Below, one piece after another: positions 8,563-17,203 of a stretch of 64,000 bases of DNA. The number at the start of each line of letters is the position of its first letter. Positions within the stretch are counted from its first letter, which is position 1. The DNA is from CAWANF01 sp963783355 (lineage in GTDB: Bacteria > Bacteroidota > Rhodothermia > Balneolales > DATFMH01). Location of the stretch: positions 124,001 through 188,000 of the forward strand of contig CAWANF010000012.1 in assembly GCA_963783355.1 (NCBI GenBank), in the 5' to 3' direction. A model generated the notes under the pieces. That model worked only from the letters and a program-made list of their open reading frames with translations, was not told the origin of the DNA and did no database searches. Both the position numbers and the translations under genes were made by a program.

Positions 8563-8883
8563 TCAGAACACTTCTCCGGATATAAGGTGAAAATCCCGAG
8601 GTATGCGATACGATGCCAAAATCAAGCCGAAGATTATTGGTATCCCAAGGATTCAAATCCAACCTTAATCTAATCCCGGAAATCCATTTTCTCCAGACAT
8701 TCCCGGCATCAAACTCGTTTCCGGACTCACTGATATGGCAGGCAATATCAGGTACTTGTTTTTATAAGTGCTGTCTTGATCGGCAAACTGCGATCTGGCT
8801 TCAACCGTAAAATTCAGGCTGTGAAATAATAAACAGAAAAGTATAAAACAGATGCTCCTCCTTAAGATTCGATTGGATGCCAT
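8563..8883 (-). pseudogene. Remnant of an outer-membrane beta-barrel (surface antigen/BamA-like) gene
   Basis: The first part reads 72 residues with a signal peptide (ICFILFCLLFHSLNFTVEA) and NKYLILPAISVSPETSLMPG, typical of the start of a BamA-like or surface-antigen protein. The barrel is missing: about eight residues later the frame shifts and reads GIRLRLDLNPWDTNNLRLDF followed by GIVSHTSG, then shifts again to a short ending GEVF and a TGA at 8563-8565, the usual terminal strand of this family (GxGEAF-like). A normal gene would be more than 1 kb, so a large in-gene deletion plus at least two frameshifts left only both ends. The remnant lies between tpl and the exporter operon. Confidence 0.7.
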
Positions 8884-9145
8884 TTAGGGAATAGTTTATA
8901 AAAGCTAATTTTAGTAACTAATTGCTTATTCTAAATTTATATACCCTTCGCACATCATACAAAACAATATTAATTTATAAATAACCATTTCTTATTGTCT
9001 CTTTTTAATTACTTGTAGTGCATCCCTTGATAATCCTAAAAGAAAATATCGACGTTTGTTATAAGGGTTTATCTGGCACTTCTATAAGGGTTATCAATGT
9101 AACTTAGTATTGTAATTCAATTAATCACCCGGACTTTTAAAAGCC
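8884..9145. promoter_or_regulatory. Exporter operon promoter region with direct repeats
   Basis: AT-rich intergenic DNA without a gene. Two near-identical direct repeats, TATAAGGGTTTATC (9060-9073) and TATAAGGGTTATC (9083-9095), are spaced 23 bases apart, about two helical turns, some 70-110 bases before the adaptor gene. This looks like tandem binding sites for an activator or response regulator of the exporter; the factor is unknown. Confidence 0.35.
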
Positions 9146-9166
9146 GTGTCACCCGATCAGCGAGTC

Positions 9167-10480
9167 ATGAAACAAGATAGCAAAAGCTTTCCTGATTCTG
9201 TATCATCAATCAATGAATCCAGGCAACAACATTCCTCAGAAACGGAAACAAACCTCACCGGGGATGACGATATCGAAAAAACACTTGGCTTGGATCAGAC
9301 AGGAATTCGCAGGAAAAAATGGCAGTGGATATCAGGTATTATCATATTATTAATCGTTGCAACAGCACTGATTTATTGGTTCAATTTTCGACAAATAAAT
9401 ACTATTCAATATAAGACGGAGGTAGTCAAAAGGGGCAACCTGGTCATCAAAGTGACGGCCACCGGCAACCTGGAGCCTGTTAATACGGTAGAAATCGGAA
9501 GTGAATTATCCGGATTAATAAAAACTGTAAATGTGGACGTTAATGATCTGGTAAAAACAGGACAAGTATTAGCTGTGCTCGATACAAAACGCTTAGAAGC
9601 CGAGGTTTTACAATCGAGAGCAGCTCTGGCATCAGCACAAGCTTCACTCACACAAGCTTCAGCTACACTTAACGAACAGCGTCAGCTCATGGAACGGGCT
9701 GAAAAGCTTTACGCTCAAACTTATTTGTCGAAACAAGATTATGAAAATTACCAGGCTTCTTTAAAACGAGCCCAGGCAGCGGAAGGAAGTGCACTAGCCC
9801 AGATTCAGACGACTGAGGCTTCATTGAATGTAGCGGAAACAAACCTGAGCAAAGCTAAAATTATCTCACCGTTTGATGGTATCGTACTAACTAGAAATAT
9901 AGAACCCGGACAAGCTGTTGCGGCATCGTTTCAAACTCCGGTTCTTTTTACCCTCGCCCAGGATTTAACCCACATGCAACTGAATGTTGATATCGACGAG
10001 GCAGATGTTGGGCAGGTCAGAAAAGGACAAAACGCAACATTTACAGTCGATGCTTATCCAAACCGAACATTTCCCGCACGTTTAACCAAGTTATATTTTG
10101 CCTCCCAGAAAGTTGAAGGTGTCGTTACTTACAAAGGAATATTGGATGTGGATAATAAAGATTTGGTTCTGCGCCCCGGTATGACTGCTACAGCCGAAAT
10201 AACGACAAAATCCATTAATAATGCCTTGCTGATTCCTAATAGTGCTTTGAGATTTACACCTCCTGAAATATCAGAAAGCAGCATCCCTGCAGGTAAAGTC
10301 GTGTGGATAATACGCGATGAAAAACCAGTTCCTTTACCCCTAAAAACAGGGGTAACCGATGAAATTTATACTGAAGTCCTATCCGGAAATGTAAAAGAAG
10401 GCTCTTCCGTTATAATAGATATCATAAGTGGAAAAACTACTCAAACGAGTTCTGGTTCCGGAAGATCCATTCATCCATAA
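9167..10480 (+). CDS. MacA-like periplasmic adaptor (membrane fusion protein)
   Basis: A cytoplasmic N-terminal stretch of about 50 residues precedes one membrane segment (WISGIIILLIVATALIYWF). Then follow a split lipoyl (GNLEPVNTVEIGSELSGLI ... ISPFDGIVLTRNIEPGQAV), a long coiled-coil hairpin rich in Ala/Gln between residues about 140 and 230, and beta-barrel and membrane-proximal domains. This is the MacA/HlyD adaptor layout that links an inner-membrane ABC transporter to a TolC duct. I chose the ATG at 9167; a GTG seven codons upstream (9146) is possible. ATPase and permease genes follow with short spacing, forming one operon. No tolC gene lies here; the nearest is at 33 kb. Confidence 0.9.
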   Translation: MKQDSKSFPDSVSSINESRQQHSSETETNLTGDDDIEKTLGLDQTGIRRKKWQWISGIIILLIVATALIYWFNFRQINTIQYKTEVVKRGNLVIKVTATGNLEPVNTVEIGSELSGLIKTVNVDVNDLVKTGQVLAVLDTKRLEAEVLQSRAALASAQASLTQASATLNEQRQLMERAEKLYAQTYLSKQDYENYQASLKRAQAAEGSALAQIQTTEASLNVAETNLSKAKIISPFDGIVLTRNIEPGQAVAASFQTPVLFTLAQDLTHMQLNVDIDEADVGQVRKGQNATFTVDAYPNRTFPARLTKLYFASQKVEGVVTYKGILDVDNKDLVLRPGMTATAEITTKSINNALLIPNSALRFTPPEISESSIPAGKVVWIIRDEKPVPLPLKTGVTDEIYTEVLSGNVKEGSSVIIDIISGKTTQTSSGSGRSIHP

Positions 10481-10495
10481 AAGACTCAATTCATC

Positions 10496-11257
10496 ATGGA
10501 AGCACTCGATGATAAACGCATAATGGATCAACATACGGCCTGCGCCACTAAGGGCAGGAATCCACTCGTTATTTTTGAGAATGTTCATAAAATTTATGGT
10601 AATGGGCTAGCTGAAGTCAGAGCACTTGACGGCATTGACTTGTGCATTCCAAGTGGTGAATTTCTTGCCATCATGGGACCGAGCGGTTCCGGAAAGTCTA
10701 CTTGTTTGAATATGATTGGTTGCCTGGATACGCCAACTTCTGGTTCCTATCGTTTTAAAGATGTTGAAGTAGGGAAATTAACCCATAATCAACGGGCTTT
10801 ATTGCGCAGACATTACCTTGGTTTCGTATTTCAGGGTTACAACCTGTTGAAAAGAACAACGGCACTGGAAAATGTTGAACTTTCTCTTATTTACCGTCGT
10901 GTTAAGAAATCGGAACGCAGGAGAAAAGCACTTCAGGCTCTAAAAGCTGTTGACTTGATTGGCTGGGAACATCATACGCCCGGTGAACTTTCCGGTGGAC
11001 AACAGCAACGAGTAGCTATTGCCAGAGCCATCGTCACGGATCCTTACTTACTGCTTGCTGATGAACCGACCGGTAACCTGGATTCCAACAGCAGCCACGA
11101 AATCATGAGGGTACTCACCGATTTGAATGAAAAAATGGGGATCACCATCGCTATGGTTACCCACGAACCAGATATGGCCGATTATGCACACCGTACCATA
11201 CATTTTTTGGACGGGCATATCGTAAATCACGAATTTCAAGGAGAACCTGCAAAATGA
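10496..11257 (+). CDS. ABC transporter ATP-binding protein (MacB/LolD type)
   Basis: A 253-residue ABC ATPase with Walker A GPSGSGKST (about residues 61-69), Q-loop FVFQGYNLL, signature LSGGQQQR (about 165) and Walker B LLLADEP followed by the D-loop (about 185-195). The set matches the LolD/MacB ATPase class that powers mechanotransmission export of peptides, macrolides or lipoproteins. It ends in an ATGA overlap with the permease gene, indicating translational coupling. In enterobacterial MacB the ATPase and permease are fused, while here they are separate chains. The start is ATG at 10496, with another ATG nine codons later. Confidence 0.93.
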   Translation: MEALDDKRIMDQHTACATKGRNPLVIFENVHKIYGNGLAEVRALDGIDLCIPSGEFLAIMGPSGSGKSTCLNMIGCLDTPTSGSYRFKDVEVGKLTHNQRALLRRHYLGFVFQGYNLLKRTTALENVELSLIYRRVKKSERRRKALQALKAVDLIGWEHHTPGELSGGQQQRVAIARAIVTDPYLLLADEPTGNLDSNSSHEIMRVLTDLNEKMGITIAMVTHEPDMADYAHRTIHFLDGHIVNHEFQGEPAK

Positions 11258-12462
11258 TCTGGAGTATTCTTGGTTTAGCATTGCGTGAAATTGGCCGAAA
11301 TATTTTGCGCTCATCTCTCACCATTCTCGGTATCGTCATTGGTGTTGCCGCTGTTATAAGTATGGTGACATTAGGCGGAGGAGCGACAAAATATATTACG
11401 GATGAAATACAGAGTCTTGGAAGTAATCTGCTGATTGTGAGAACCGGAACCCGTCCTGGTCCGGGTGGTATACGGTCCAATGCCCCACCATTAAAAATAA
11501 ACGATGCAGATGCCATTGAACGGGATATATCCGGCATTGCCGCTATTGCCCCATCGGCATCATCAACAGCTATAGCCGTTTATGGCAACGAAAACTGGTC
11601 GACAACGATCACTGGCACAACCAATGGTTTTCTGGACGTCAGGAATTGGCCAGTTAACATTGGCCGAAGATTTACAGAATCAGAAATAAAAGCAGGCAAA
11701 CTCGTCTGTATATTAGGCGAAACCGTACGAAAAGAACTCTTCGGCCGGCAAAACCCCATAGGAGCCACTATTCGCCTGGGCACGGTTTCATGTCATATCA
11801 TCGGTGTTTTAGCATCTAAAGGAGAATCAACTTTTGGAATGGACCAGGACAACACGGTTATTATACCTTTACATGCTTTACAGCGTAGATTCACCGGAGA
11901 TGAAAATATTTCTCTTATTTATATATCAGCCCAAAATTCGGGTATTACAAGCCGGATTCAAAAAGACATAGAAAACTTAATGAGACAGAGAAGACGGATT
12001 AAAACCGGTGAAGAAAATAATTTTAATGTTCAGGATATGGCAGAAATTGCCAGCACTATGGCCACCACAACCGGAGTTCTGACTACATTTCTTGGAGCGG
12101 TAGCGGCTATCAGTTTACTTGTAGGGGGCATTGGAATTATGAATATTATGCTTGTTTCTGTAACTGAGCGAACACGTGAAATTGGCATTCGTCTCGCTAT
12201 CGGGGCATTAGGGCGGGAAGTTTTGATGCAATTTCTTGTCGAAGCTATCATGCTTTCTCTGCTGGGTGGCTTTTTGGGCATTGCTATCGGATTAGTTGGT
12301 GCCAATATCGCCTGTTCAGCATTAAACATACCATTTGTATTTAACCCGACTATCATCATTATCGCATTTGTATTTTCAGGATTGGTTGGCGTTTTATTTG
12401 GATATTTCCCAGCGCGTCGTGCGGCTCATCTCGACCCGATTGATGCCCTGCGTTATGAGTGA
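11254..12462 (+). CDS. MacB-like ABC transporter permease
   Basis: The 402-residue permease has the type VII ABC layout: one N-terminal membrane helix (LTILGIVIGVAAVISMVTLG), a large periplasmic domain (residues about 50-275, MacB_PCD-like) and three C-terminal helices, ending in the FtsX-like block TREIGIRLAIGALGREVLMQ and 'GYFPARRAAHLDPIDALRYE'. It works with the ATPase just upstream (4-base overlap) and the MacA-like adaptor to push substrates from the periplasm through a TolC-type channel. The substrate is unknown; macrolides, peptides, toxins and siderophores are all precedented. Confidence 0.93.
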   Translation: MIWSILGLALREIGRNILRSSLTILGIVIGVAAVISMVTLGGGATKYITDEIQSLGSNLLIVRTGTRPGPGGIRSNAPPLKINDADAIERDISGIAAIAPSASSTAIAVYGNENWSTTITGTTNGFLDVRNWPVNIGRRFTESEIKAGKLVCILGETVRKELFGRQNPIGATIRLGTVSCHIIGVLASKGESTFGMDQDNTVIIPLHALQRRFTGDENISLIYISAQNSGITSRIQKDIENLMRQRRRIKTGEENNFNVQDMAEIASTMATTTGVLTTFLGAVAAISLLVGGIGIMNIMLVSVTERTREIGIRLAIGALGREVLMQFLVEAIMLSLLGGFLGIAIGLVGANIACSALNIPFVFNPTIIIIAFVFSGLVGVLFGYFPARRAAHLDPIDALRYE

Positions 12463-12795
12463 ATCCTCTCATTATTGCTCAAGATTCCGGATGAAGTGAA
12501 AATGAATAAGAAAAGAAATCTGCCGTTAATTGTACCCTCATCTTCTTTAATACAAGAGGTTCATTAATAAATATAGGAACGTTCAACGCTTTTTAGACAC
12601 TTATTTACAAGACAAATTAAACATTTGACAAAACATATCTTAAACTGCTCTACTAGTAATACGGCAGTTTAATTGAAGTTCCAATTATCATAGCCTTATA
12701 ATTATATAATTAAATTTTCCCCATTGATGTAAGCATCAGTCACTTCAGGTATCTTTTAAGCATTGATAGTATAAATCTATTAAAAGGGGAGAGAA
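12463..12795. other. Intergenic region with one hairpin
   Basis: There is no gene in these 333 bases. TTAAACTGC (12640-12648) pairs perfectly with GCAGTTTAA (12664-12672) across a 15-base loop, about 180 bases after the permease stop; it may terminate the exporter transcript, although no long T-run follows. The rest is AT-rich and probably carries the promoter of the small ORF at 12796. Confidence 0.4.
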
Positions 12796-12984
12796 ATGAC
12801 AGAAATAAAGTGTATTGAACAATCAGAAAAGCTTTTAAAAGGCCAGTTAAATAATGAAGAGTTTCTCATATTAGTTAAAGATTTCATGAGATATCCAAAA
12901 CATTTCATGTTATATCAAACGATGCGAGACCTATATCTTTATTTTAAGATACATCAACAAGATTCTACCCGATTAGCCATTTAA
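12796..12984 (+). CDS. Small hypothetical protein, 62 residues
   Basis: A 62-residue acidic/basic mixed protein with no signal peptide or membrane helix. It looks all-helical (LLKGQLNNEEFLILVKDFM, then MRDLYLYFKIH). A good ribosome-binding site, AAGGGGAGAG, lies five bases before the ATG, which is better than at many genes nearby and is the main reason to believe it. No family is recognised. It stands alone between the exporter operon and a lipoprotein gene. It could be a small regulatory or toxin/antitoxin-like protein, but nothing in the sequence proves that. Confidence 0.5.
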   Translation: MTEIKCIEQSEKLLKGQLNNEEFLILVKDFMRYPKHFMLYQTMRDLYLYFKIHQQDSTRLAI

Positions 12985-13211
12985 AAACTTTTTAAAATAC
13001 GGCATCAAAAGAGATCCATCCTGTTAATACTGCCTGGCTTTAGGGGTAAGGTATAACTTCATGTGTATTTATGAATGAAAGTAGATATAACATGTGTAAC
13101 CATATTTTACTTTTAAATTTCAATATTCATTTATATGTTTAAGCCACTGTTGATTACTGCCAATCTACAAACGGTCGATTTTACTATTAACCCCAAAAAA
13201 ATCGAGTTTCT

Positions 13212-14093
13212 ATGAATACGCTCAAAAATACGTGTATTGCAGTAACAGCATTGCTAGTGATGAGCGCCTGTAACCAATTGTCGGGCAGTCGCTCCATGAA
13301 AACAGCCAATACTCAACTAAGCATACAGACATCTTCTACAAATCCGGGTTCAGGTAATCCTAACGTAGCATTTGGAAACAGTACTGCCGCAACCGACAGT
13401 ACCAGTATTATTAAAATTGATACGGCTAAAATACTCATCGAAAGGATTGAATTTCACGGTGTGCAACAAGGAAGTGACAGCACCGGATATTACGAACGAA
13501 AAAGAGAATATGAAATGTGTCACGATTCTACCGGAGTCATAGATGCGGATTCAACAGAGTTTGAATCGGGACCTATGGTGCTGGATCTTAATCTGGATAC
13601 AACCGTTACCAAAGTAGGCATTAACGATCTGCCTAAAGGAACATATGGCGACGTTTCATTCTTAATTCATCCTCCTCTTCCTAATGAAACCGTCATAGAT
13701 TCAGATTTTGTTTCTGATTCTGCACGATATTCAATCATTATCAAAGGTTTCTATAAAGGAAAACATTTTACATTTAATTCTGGTATTCGCGGACATGTAA
13801 ATGTCATACTTAATCCTCCACTCACCGTATCAGATTCCTTAAATAAATATAATGCAACTATTAAGGTTGATGTTACCAATTGGTTTACTGGAAGAAACGG
13901 ACAAGTATTAGATCCAACGAACAAGTATGACGAATGGGCTATCAGATGGAACATATTGCGATCATTTCATGCTTTTGAAGATAACAACCGGGATGGCCAC
14001 GAAGATCATGGTGGTATTTCGTGGTGGAATAACTTCTCATCAAATCATAGCGGATGGGGAGGAGATAATCACGGAAATCATCATGGCGGATGA
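13212..14093 (+). CDS. DUF4382-like lipoprotein with His/Gly/Trp-rich tail
   Basis: The 293-residue protein has a lipoprotein signal with lipobox LVMSAC (Cys about 20) and a Ser/Thr/Asn-rich linker. Its middle domain, with IDTAKILIERIEFHG, 'PMVLDLNLDTTVTKVGINDLPKGTY' and 'VNVILNPPLTVSD', resembles DUF4382, an immunoglobulin-like domain of surface lipoproteins. After residue 255 the chain turns into a tail rich in His, Gly, Asp, Asn and Trp that could bind metal ions. It is followed by a good terminator, so it is monocistronic. Membrane or surface anchoring is expected. The function is unknown, and DUF4382 membership is a judgement by eye. Confidence 0.7.
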   Translation: MNTLKNTCIAVTALLVMSACNQLSGSRSMKTANTQLSIQTSSTNPGSGNPNVAFGNSTAATDSTSIIKIDTAKILIERIEFHGVQQGSDSTGYYERKREYEMCHDSTGVIDADSTEFESGPMVLDLNLDTTVTKVGINDLPKGTYGDVSFLIHPPLPNETVIDSDFVSDSARYSIIIKGFYKGKHFTFNSGIRGHVNVILNPPLTVSDSLNKYNATIKVDVTNWFTGRNGQVLDPTNKYDEWAIRWNILRSFHAFEDNNRDGHEDHGGISWWNNFSSNHSGWGGDNHGNHHGG

Positions 14094-14117
14094 TGATATT
14101 ATTTTGAAATGAAATCA

Positions 14118-14150
14118 GGGGTTGTTAATTGAATATTAGCAACCCTTTTT
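14118..14150 (+). terminator. Rho-independent terminator of the lipoprotein gene
   Basis: GGGTTGTTAAT pairs with ATTAGCAACCC (one G-U pair) and is followed by five T residues, 24 bases after the stop codon at 14093. It also lies just before the end of the convergent glycosyltransferase gene. Confidence 0.8.
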
Positions 14151-14175
14151 GATTTATATCACTGATACCAGCTAA

Positions 14176-15219
14176 TTAAACCTTAATCGGATGTGCGAAT
14201 GCTTTTTCCCTGGCCTCGGCAGTAGCTAATTGAAAATATAATTCGATAAGCCTGCGACGAATCATATTTCTGTCGAATTGTGTAATAAGTTTTTCAGAAA
14301 TATTCTGCCCCTCTTTATAATACCCTTTATCAGACATAAGTCGGCGCGTAACTTCAATAAAATCATGTGTTTTCCGAGCTTTTAAATACGGATATTCATA
14401 TAAAGTCTCGTATTCTTTTATATCCCGAAAAACCACAGGCATACCGCTGGCAGCTGCTTCTATGGGGGCCAATGGGCAATTTTCCTGGTATGAAGGAAAC
14501 AAAAATACATCAGCAGCCGCATAGAGATGTGGCATATCCTTCAAATCGAGCATACCTGTAAACAAAATACGGTCCGAGGCTTCCGAAACACGGGCATTAA
14601 TTCTTGAAACGGCTTCTGTTAAGGCCCCAAATGGCCGGCCTCCTGCCCAGACGAACTTTGCTTCCGGAATGGCATAAGCTATATCAATAAAATCCTCAAT
14701 ACCTTTGCGTGGTTGCAATTGTCCGACTCCAAGAACAACGAATTCATCGTCTTTAATACCCAGCTTATTGCGGCCCAGCCTACGCATTTCTTCATTCCGT
14801 TTCCACCGATCGATAAAAACAGGATTATTAATTTTTTCTATCCGTCGGTCAACACCGAGTTTCCGGATTTCCGATTCAACCGTTGGGGAAAGTGCAATAA
14901 TGACATCCGCATAATTGAATACTTTTCGAAAATACCATTTCATAAATGGCATCCAGTATTTCCATTTGGGCAAAGAACCTTTGATTGAATCGGGTATAAC
15001 ATGCGCAGTATGAATACGCCGCCCCTTGTAGTTTCTTCCCTTCCAAAAATAATAAGGTCCGTATGTGTGGCTGTGAAAAACGTCTCCCGATCCTTCTTCA
15101 TTAACAACAACTTCGATATCGTTTTTCTCTTTTAACAGCTCTACCGATTCCACAAAAGCAGTATGAACACCATTACCTTTTCTTACAAAAGGTGTTTCTG
15201 ATACCAGATGGACCTTCAT
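14176..15219 (-). CDS. Glycosyltransferase family 4
   Basis: A 347-residue GT-B enzyme. The N-terminal domain starts VHLVSETPFVRKGNGVHTA, and the C-terminal nucleotide-sugar domain shows VLGVGQLQPRKGIEDF and the retaining-GT motif FLFPSYQENCPLAPIEAAA, with the two glutamates of the E-x7-E motif. Family 4 enzymes transfer sugars from UDP- or GDP-sugars to lipids, polysaccharides or small molecules. The 'GNGVHTAFVESVELL' N-terminus resembles diacylglycerol glucosyltransferases of Gram-positive bacteria, so glycolipid synthesis is possible but unproven. A DedA membrane protein is the next gene upstream on the same strand, 66 bases away, which suits a membrane-lipid role. Confidence 0.85.
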   Translation of the reverse strand: MKVHLVSETPFVRKGNGVHTAFVESVELLKEKNDIEVVVNEEGSGDVFHSHTYGPYYFWKGRNYKGRRIHTAHVIPDSIKGSLPKWKYWMPFMKWYFRKVFNYADVIIALSPTVESEIRKLGVDRRIEKINNPVFIDRWKRNEEMRRLGRNKLGIKDDEFVVLGVGQLQPRKGIEDFIDIAYAIPEAKFVWAGGRPFGALTEAVSRINARVSEASDRILFTGMLDLKDMPHLYAAADVFLFPSYQENCPLAPIEAAASGMPVVFRDIKEYETLYEYPYLKARKTHDFIEVTRRLMSDKGYYKEGQNISEKLITQFDRNMIRRRLIELYFQLATAEAREKAFAHPIKV

Positions 15220-15285
15220 TAAATATTATATTTAAAATGTTGTTGTTTGTTCACACAAAATCGATAAAACACAATTATTCAAATA

Positions 15286-15900
15286 TTAAACGGCATCTTC
15301 TGCTGTTTTATTAGAAGCTCGCTTCTGAAAATACCTGATAATTCCAATACTTATAAAAATAAGCAATATTGCGATAAGAGCGTATTTCAAATAACCGGAA
15401 ACTTTTGCCCAATAGGGGCCTAACAATCTTCCAACAGACAGATAAAAACCAGCCCATGTTATAGAAGAGATTAAGGCTATTGGTAAAAATTTTTGCGGTT
15501 TAACGCGCAGCAAACCGGGAATAACCGAAGCATAACCTCTTAAAAATGGTGTCAGTCTTCCCATATAAATGGTTAAAACCCCTCCATTTTCAACTCGTTC
15601 AGACATCTTATTAATCATATCATGCGAAATAGGTATCCACCTCGGTTTATGTTTAATAAGAAATTTTCCGAAGAAATAAAACAATGTATACAATATACTG
15701 GTACCTGTGAAATCTGCCAGCAGTGCTATAATAATAATTTCCGGTAAATTGAGAATACCTTTAAAACTTAAGTAACCGGAAAACATCAAAACTAATTCAT
15801 TGGGAACCGGATCCGGCACCCCAACTTCCTGTAAAAAAACAAGAGCAAATATAGCTGGATAACCGTACTTGATTATATAATGTATTATCTCAGGAGACAT
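15286..15900 (-). CDS. DedA-family membrane protein
   Basis: The 204-residue protein has four to five hydrophobic segments and the DedA/SNARE-associated signature: 'GVPDPVPNELVLMFSGYLS' near residue 30, 'ADFTGTSILYTLFYFFGKFL' and GRLTPFLRGYASVIPGLLR. DedA proteins are inner-membrane transporters implicated in flipping undecaprenyl phosphate or phospholipids and in membrane homeostasis. The conserved Glu/Asp and Arg residues of the family are present. It is upstream of the GT4 gene and probably cotranscribed with it. Confidence 0.9.
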   Translation of the reverse strand: MSPEIIHYIIKYGYPAIFALVFLQEVGVPDPVPNELVLMFSGYLSFKGILNLPEIIIIALLADFTGTSILYTLFYFFGKFLIKHKPRWIPISHDMINKMSERVENGGVLTIYMGRLTPFLRGYASVIPGLLRVKPQKFLPIALISSITWAGFYLSVGRLLGPYWAKVSGYLKYALIAILLIFISIGIIRYFQKRASNKTAEDAV

Positions 15901-16239
15901 ATAAAAATTTCAGATCCACAAGTACTCGGCACATCAAATTAAATATCATCAGAAATAAATAGTGCCCAAAAATAAGACTAAAGGATCACTAAGCCAATAA
16001 TTATTGAACGGCTAATGTAAATTTACCATTACGAAATCGCTAACCGTATGCTAAACAACGATCGAAATTCCATTTTCGTCCATCTTTTTTTAAATATTTT
16101 CAATTCTTTTACGCTCTTCACACAACTCCAGGAAAACCGGACAAGTTCGCGAATTCGAATCAGGCATAAAAATCCCCTTACGTTGTCTCAAACTACTAAA
16201 ATGGACTGATTTTTTTTTACGAAAAATGTCTTACGTTCT
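15901..16239. other. Intergenic region holding a possible frameshifted short gene
   Basis: No intact gene occupies these 339 bases. On the minus strand a short reading frame with a good ribosome-binding site begins at 16167 and is described separately. The rest is AT-rich and probably contains the promoter of the leftward DedA gene. Confidence 0.4.
16040..16167 (-). pseudogene. Possible small cysteine-containing protein, frameshifted
   Basis: An AAGGGG site sits six bases before the ATG at 16167. The frame reads MPDSNSRTCPVFLELCEERK and then RIENI before a stop. In another frame the same stretch continues KYLKKDGRKWNFDRCLAYG to a stop at 16040-16042. Joined at an A/T-rich slip point the two halves give a protein-like sequence of about 42 residues with three cysteines. 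No family is recognised. It could equally be chance, so it is listed with low confidence. Confidence 0.25.
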
Positions 16240-16803
16240 TTACTTCATCCCAATTTGTCCACGCAATTCACCTTCAGGATGGGCTTTGGTATGAACCTGA
16301 ACATAGGCGCTGTCGTGTTCCATAGCATGAATCAAATCAAGTACAGATTTACCTTGCATAGGCCCGCTAAGTGTGCTATCGGTTATGACGCCGGATATCA
16401 GCTTGCCATTTATGGGTCCGGCCATTAAGGAAGGCCTTTGAGATTCCGGATAGAGCCATACAGCAATAGGTCCGTTATCGCTTGAAGTACCATAATGAAT
16501 ATGGGACATAATTACACTATCAGCTTTTGCTAAATCCACGGTGTAATAAATTTCGGTACTGTCGCTGTTAACTTTAAAATAGGCATTACCACTCGCATTA
16601 GACTGAACGACATCGGGAACTTCATTTCCACCGGAAAGGCTGGTGGAAAAGGTACTATTTGATGCTGAAGCTTCATTCGTTGCCGACATTGTTGTCGATT
16701 GCGCCATCGAGTTCTCATTATTCATCTTACTGTTTTTTTTACTGCAGCTCATCAGCATGAAAGAGAGAATTACTACAGATGACATCAATTTAAATAACTT
16801 CAT
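16240..16803 (-). CDS. CHRD-domain lipoprotein
   Basis: A 187-residue protein with a lipoprotein signal (lipobox LMSC, Cys about 20), a Ser/Thr/Asn-rich linker to about residue 50 and a CHRD domain: FSTSLSGGNEVPDVVQSNAS, 'GNAYFKVNSDSTEIYYTV', 'HIHYGTSSDNGPIAVWLY' and the ending YVQVHTKAHPEGELRGQIG. CHRD domains were defined in the animal BMP antagonist chordin and are common in bacterial exported proteins, where the role is unknown. The HIH and VHTKAHPEGE histidines are conserved in the family. The gene appears monocistronic. Attachment to the outer or inner membrane by a lipid is expected. Confidence 0.9.
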   Translation of the reverse strand: MKLFKLMSSVVILSFMLMSCSKKNSKMNNENSMAQSTTMSATNEASASNSTFSTSLSGGNEVPDVVQSNASGNAYFKVNSDSTEIYYTVDLAKADSVIMSHIHYGTSSDNGPIAVWLYPESQRPSLMAGPINGKLISGVITDSTLSGPMQGKSVLDLIHAMEHDSAYVQVHTKAHPEGELRGQIGMK

Positions 16804-16948
16804 TGCCTGATTACTCCTGTTTTATTAAATATATTTTGAGATATCACTACACGTCTTTAATTAAACAGGGGCCTGCAATTTATCGTTCAAAACCTGACTT
16901 ATATATGTAAAACAACCTATTCTCAAACATAATATATCGGGTAACCTG

Positions 16949-17203
16949 TCATCCATACCTAAGCTTTAAAATCAGTATCCAGCTTCCCAATAAAAGAGTA
17001 ATGGCATTGGCTAATATGACTGGAAAACTATGTATCATAAGACCATATATAAGCCATGTAAAAACACCGGTATTAAATAACAAGTACATCCAGAAAGAAA
17101 TGCTTTGAGTATCTTTTGTTTTTAAGACTTTTAATGCCTGTGGCAGAAAGGCAACCGTTGTACAGGATGCCGCAAACAATCCAATTATAGTGTTCCAGCT
17201 CAT
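16949..17203 (-). CDS. SemiSWEET sugar transporter (PQ-loop)
   Basis: The 84-residue membrane protein has three helices and the proline-glutamine motif FLPQALKVLKTKDTQSIS, the mark of the bacterial SemiSWEET family. These half-transporters dimerise to form a pore that equilibrates sugars such as sucrose or glucose across the inner membrane. The second conserved part, NTGVFTWLIYGL, carries the substrate-site Asn and the Trp/Tyr row. Length is exactly that of SemiSWEETs. It stands alone, downstream of no obvious partner and upstream of the CHRD lipoprotein gene on the same strand (145 bases apart). Confidence 0.92.
   Translation of the reverse strand: MSWNTIIGLFAASCTTVAFLPQALKVLKTKDTQSISFWMYLLFNTGVFTWLIYGLMIHSFPVILANAITLLLGSWILILKLRYG

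Noticed and set aside
9146..12462. Complete tripartite exporter locus
   Set aside because: Adaptor, ATPase and permease are present, but no outer-membrane channel is encoded here, and the nearby barrel remnant is not TolC-like.
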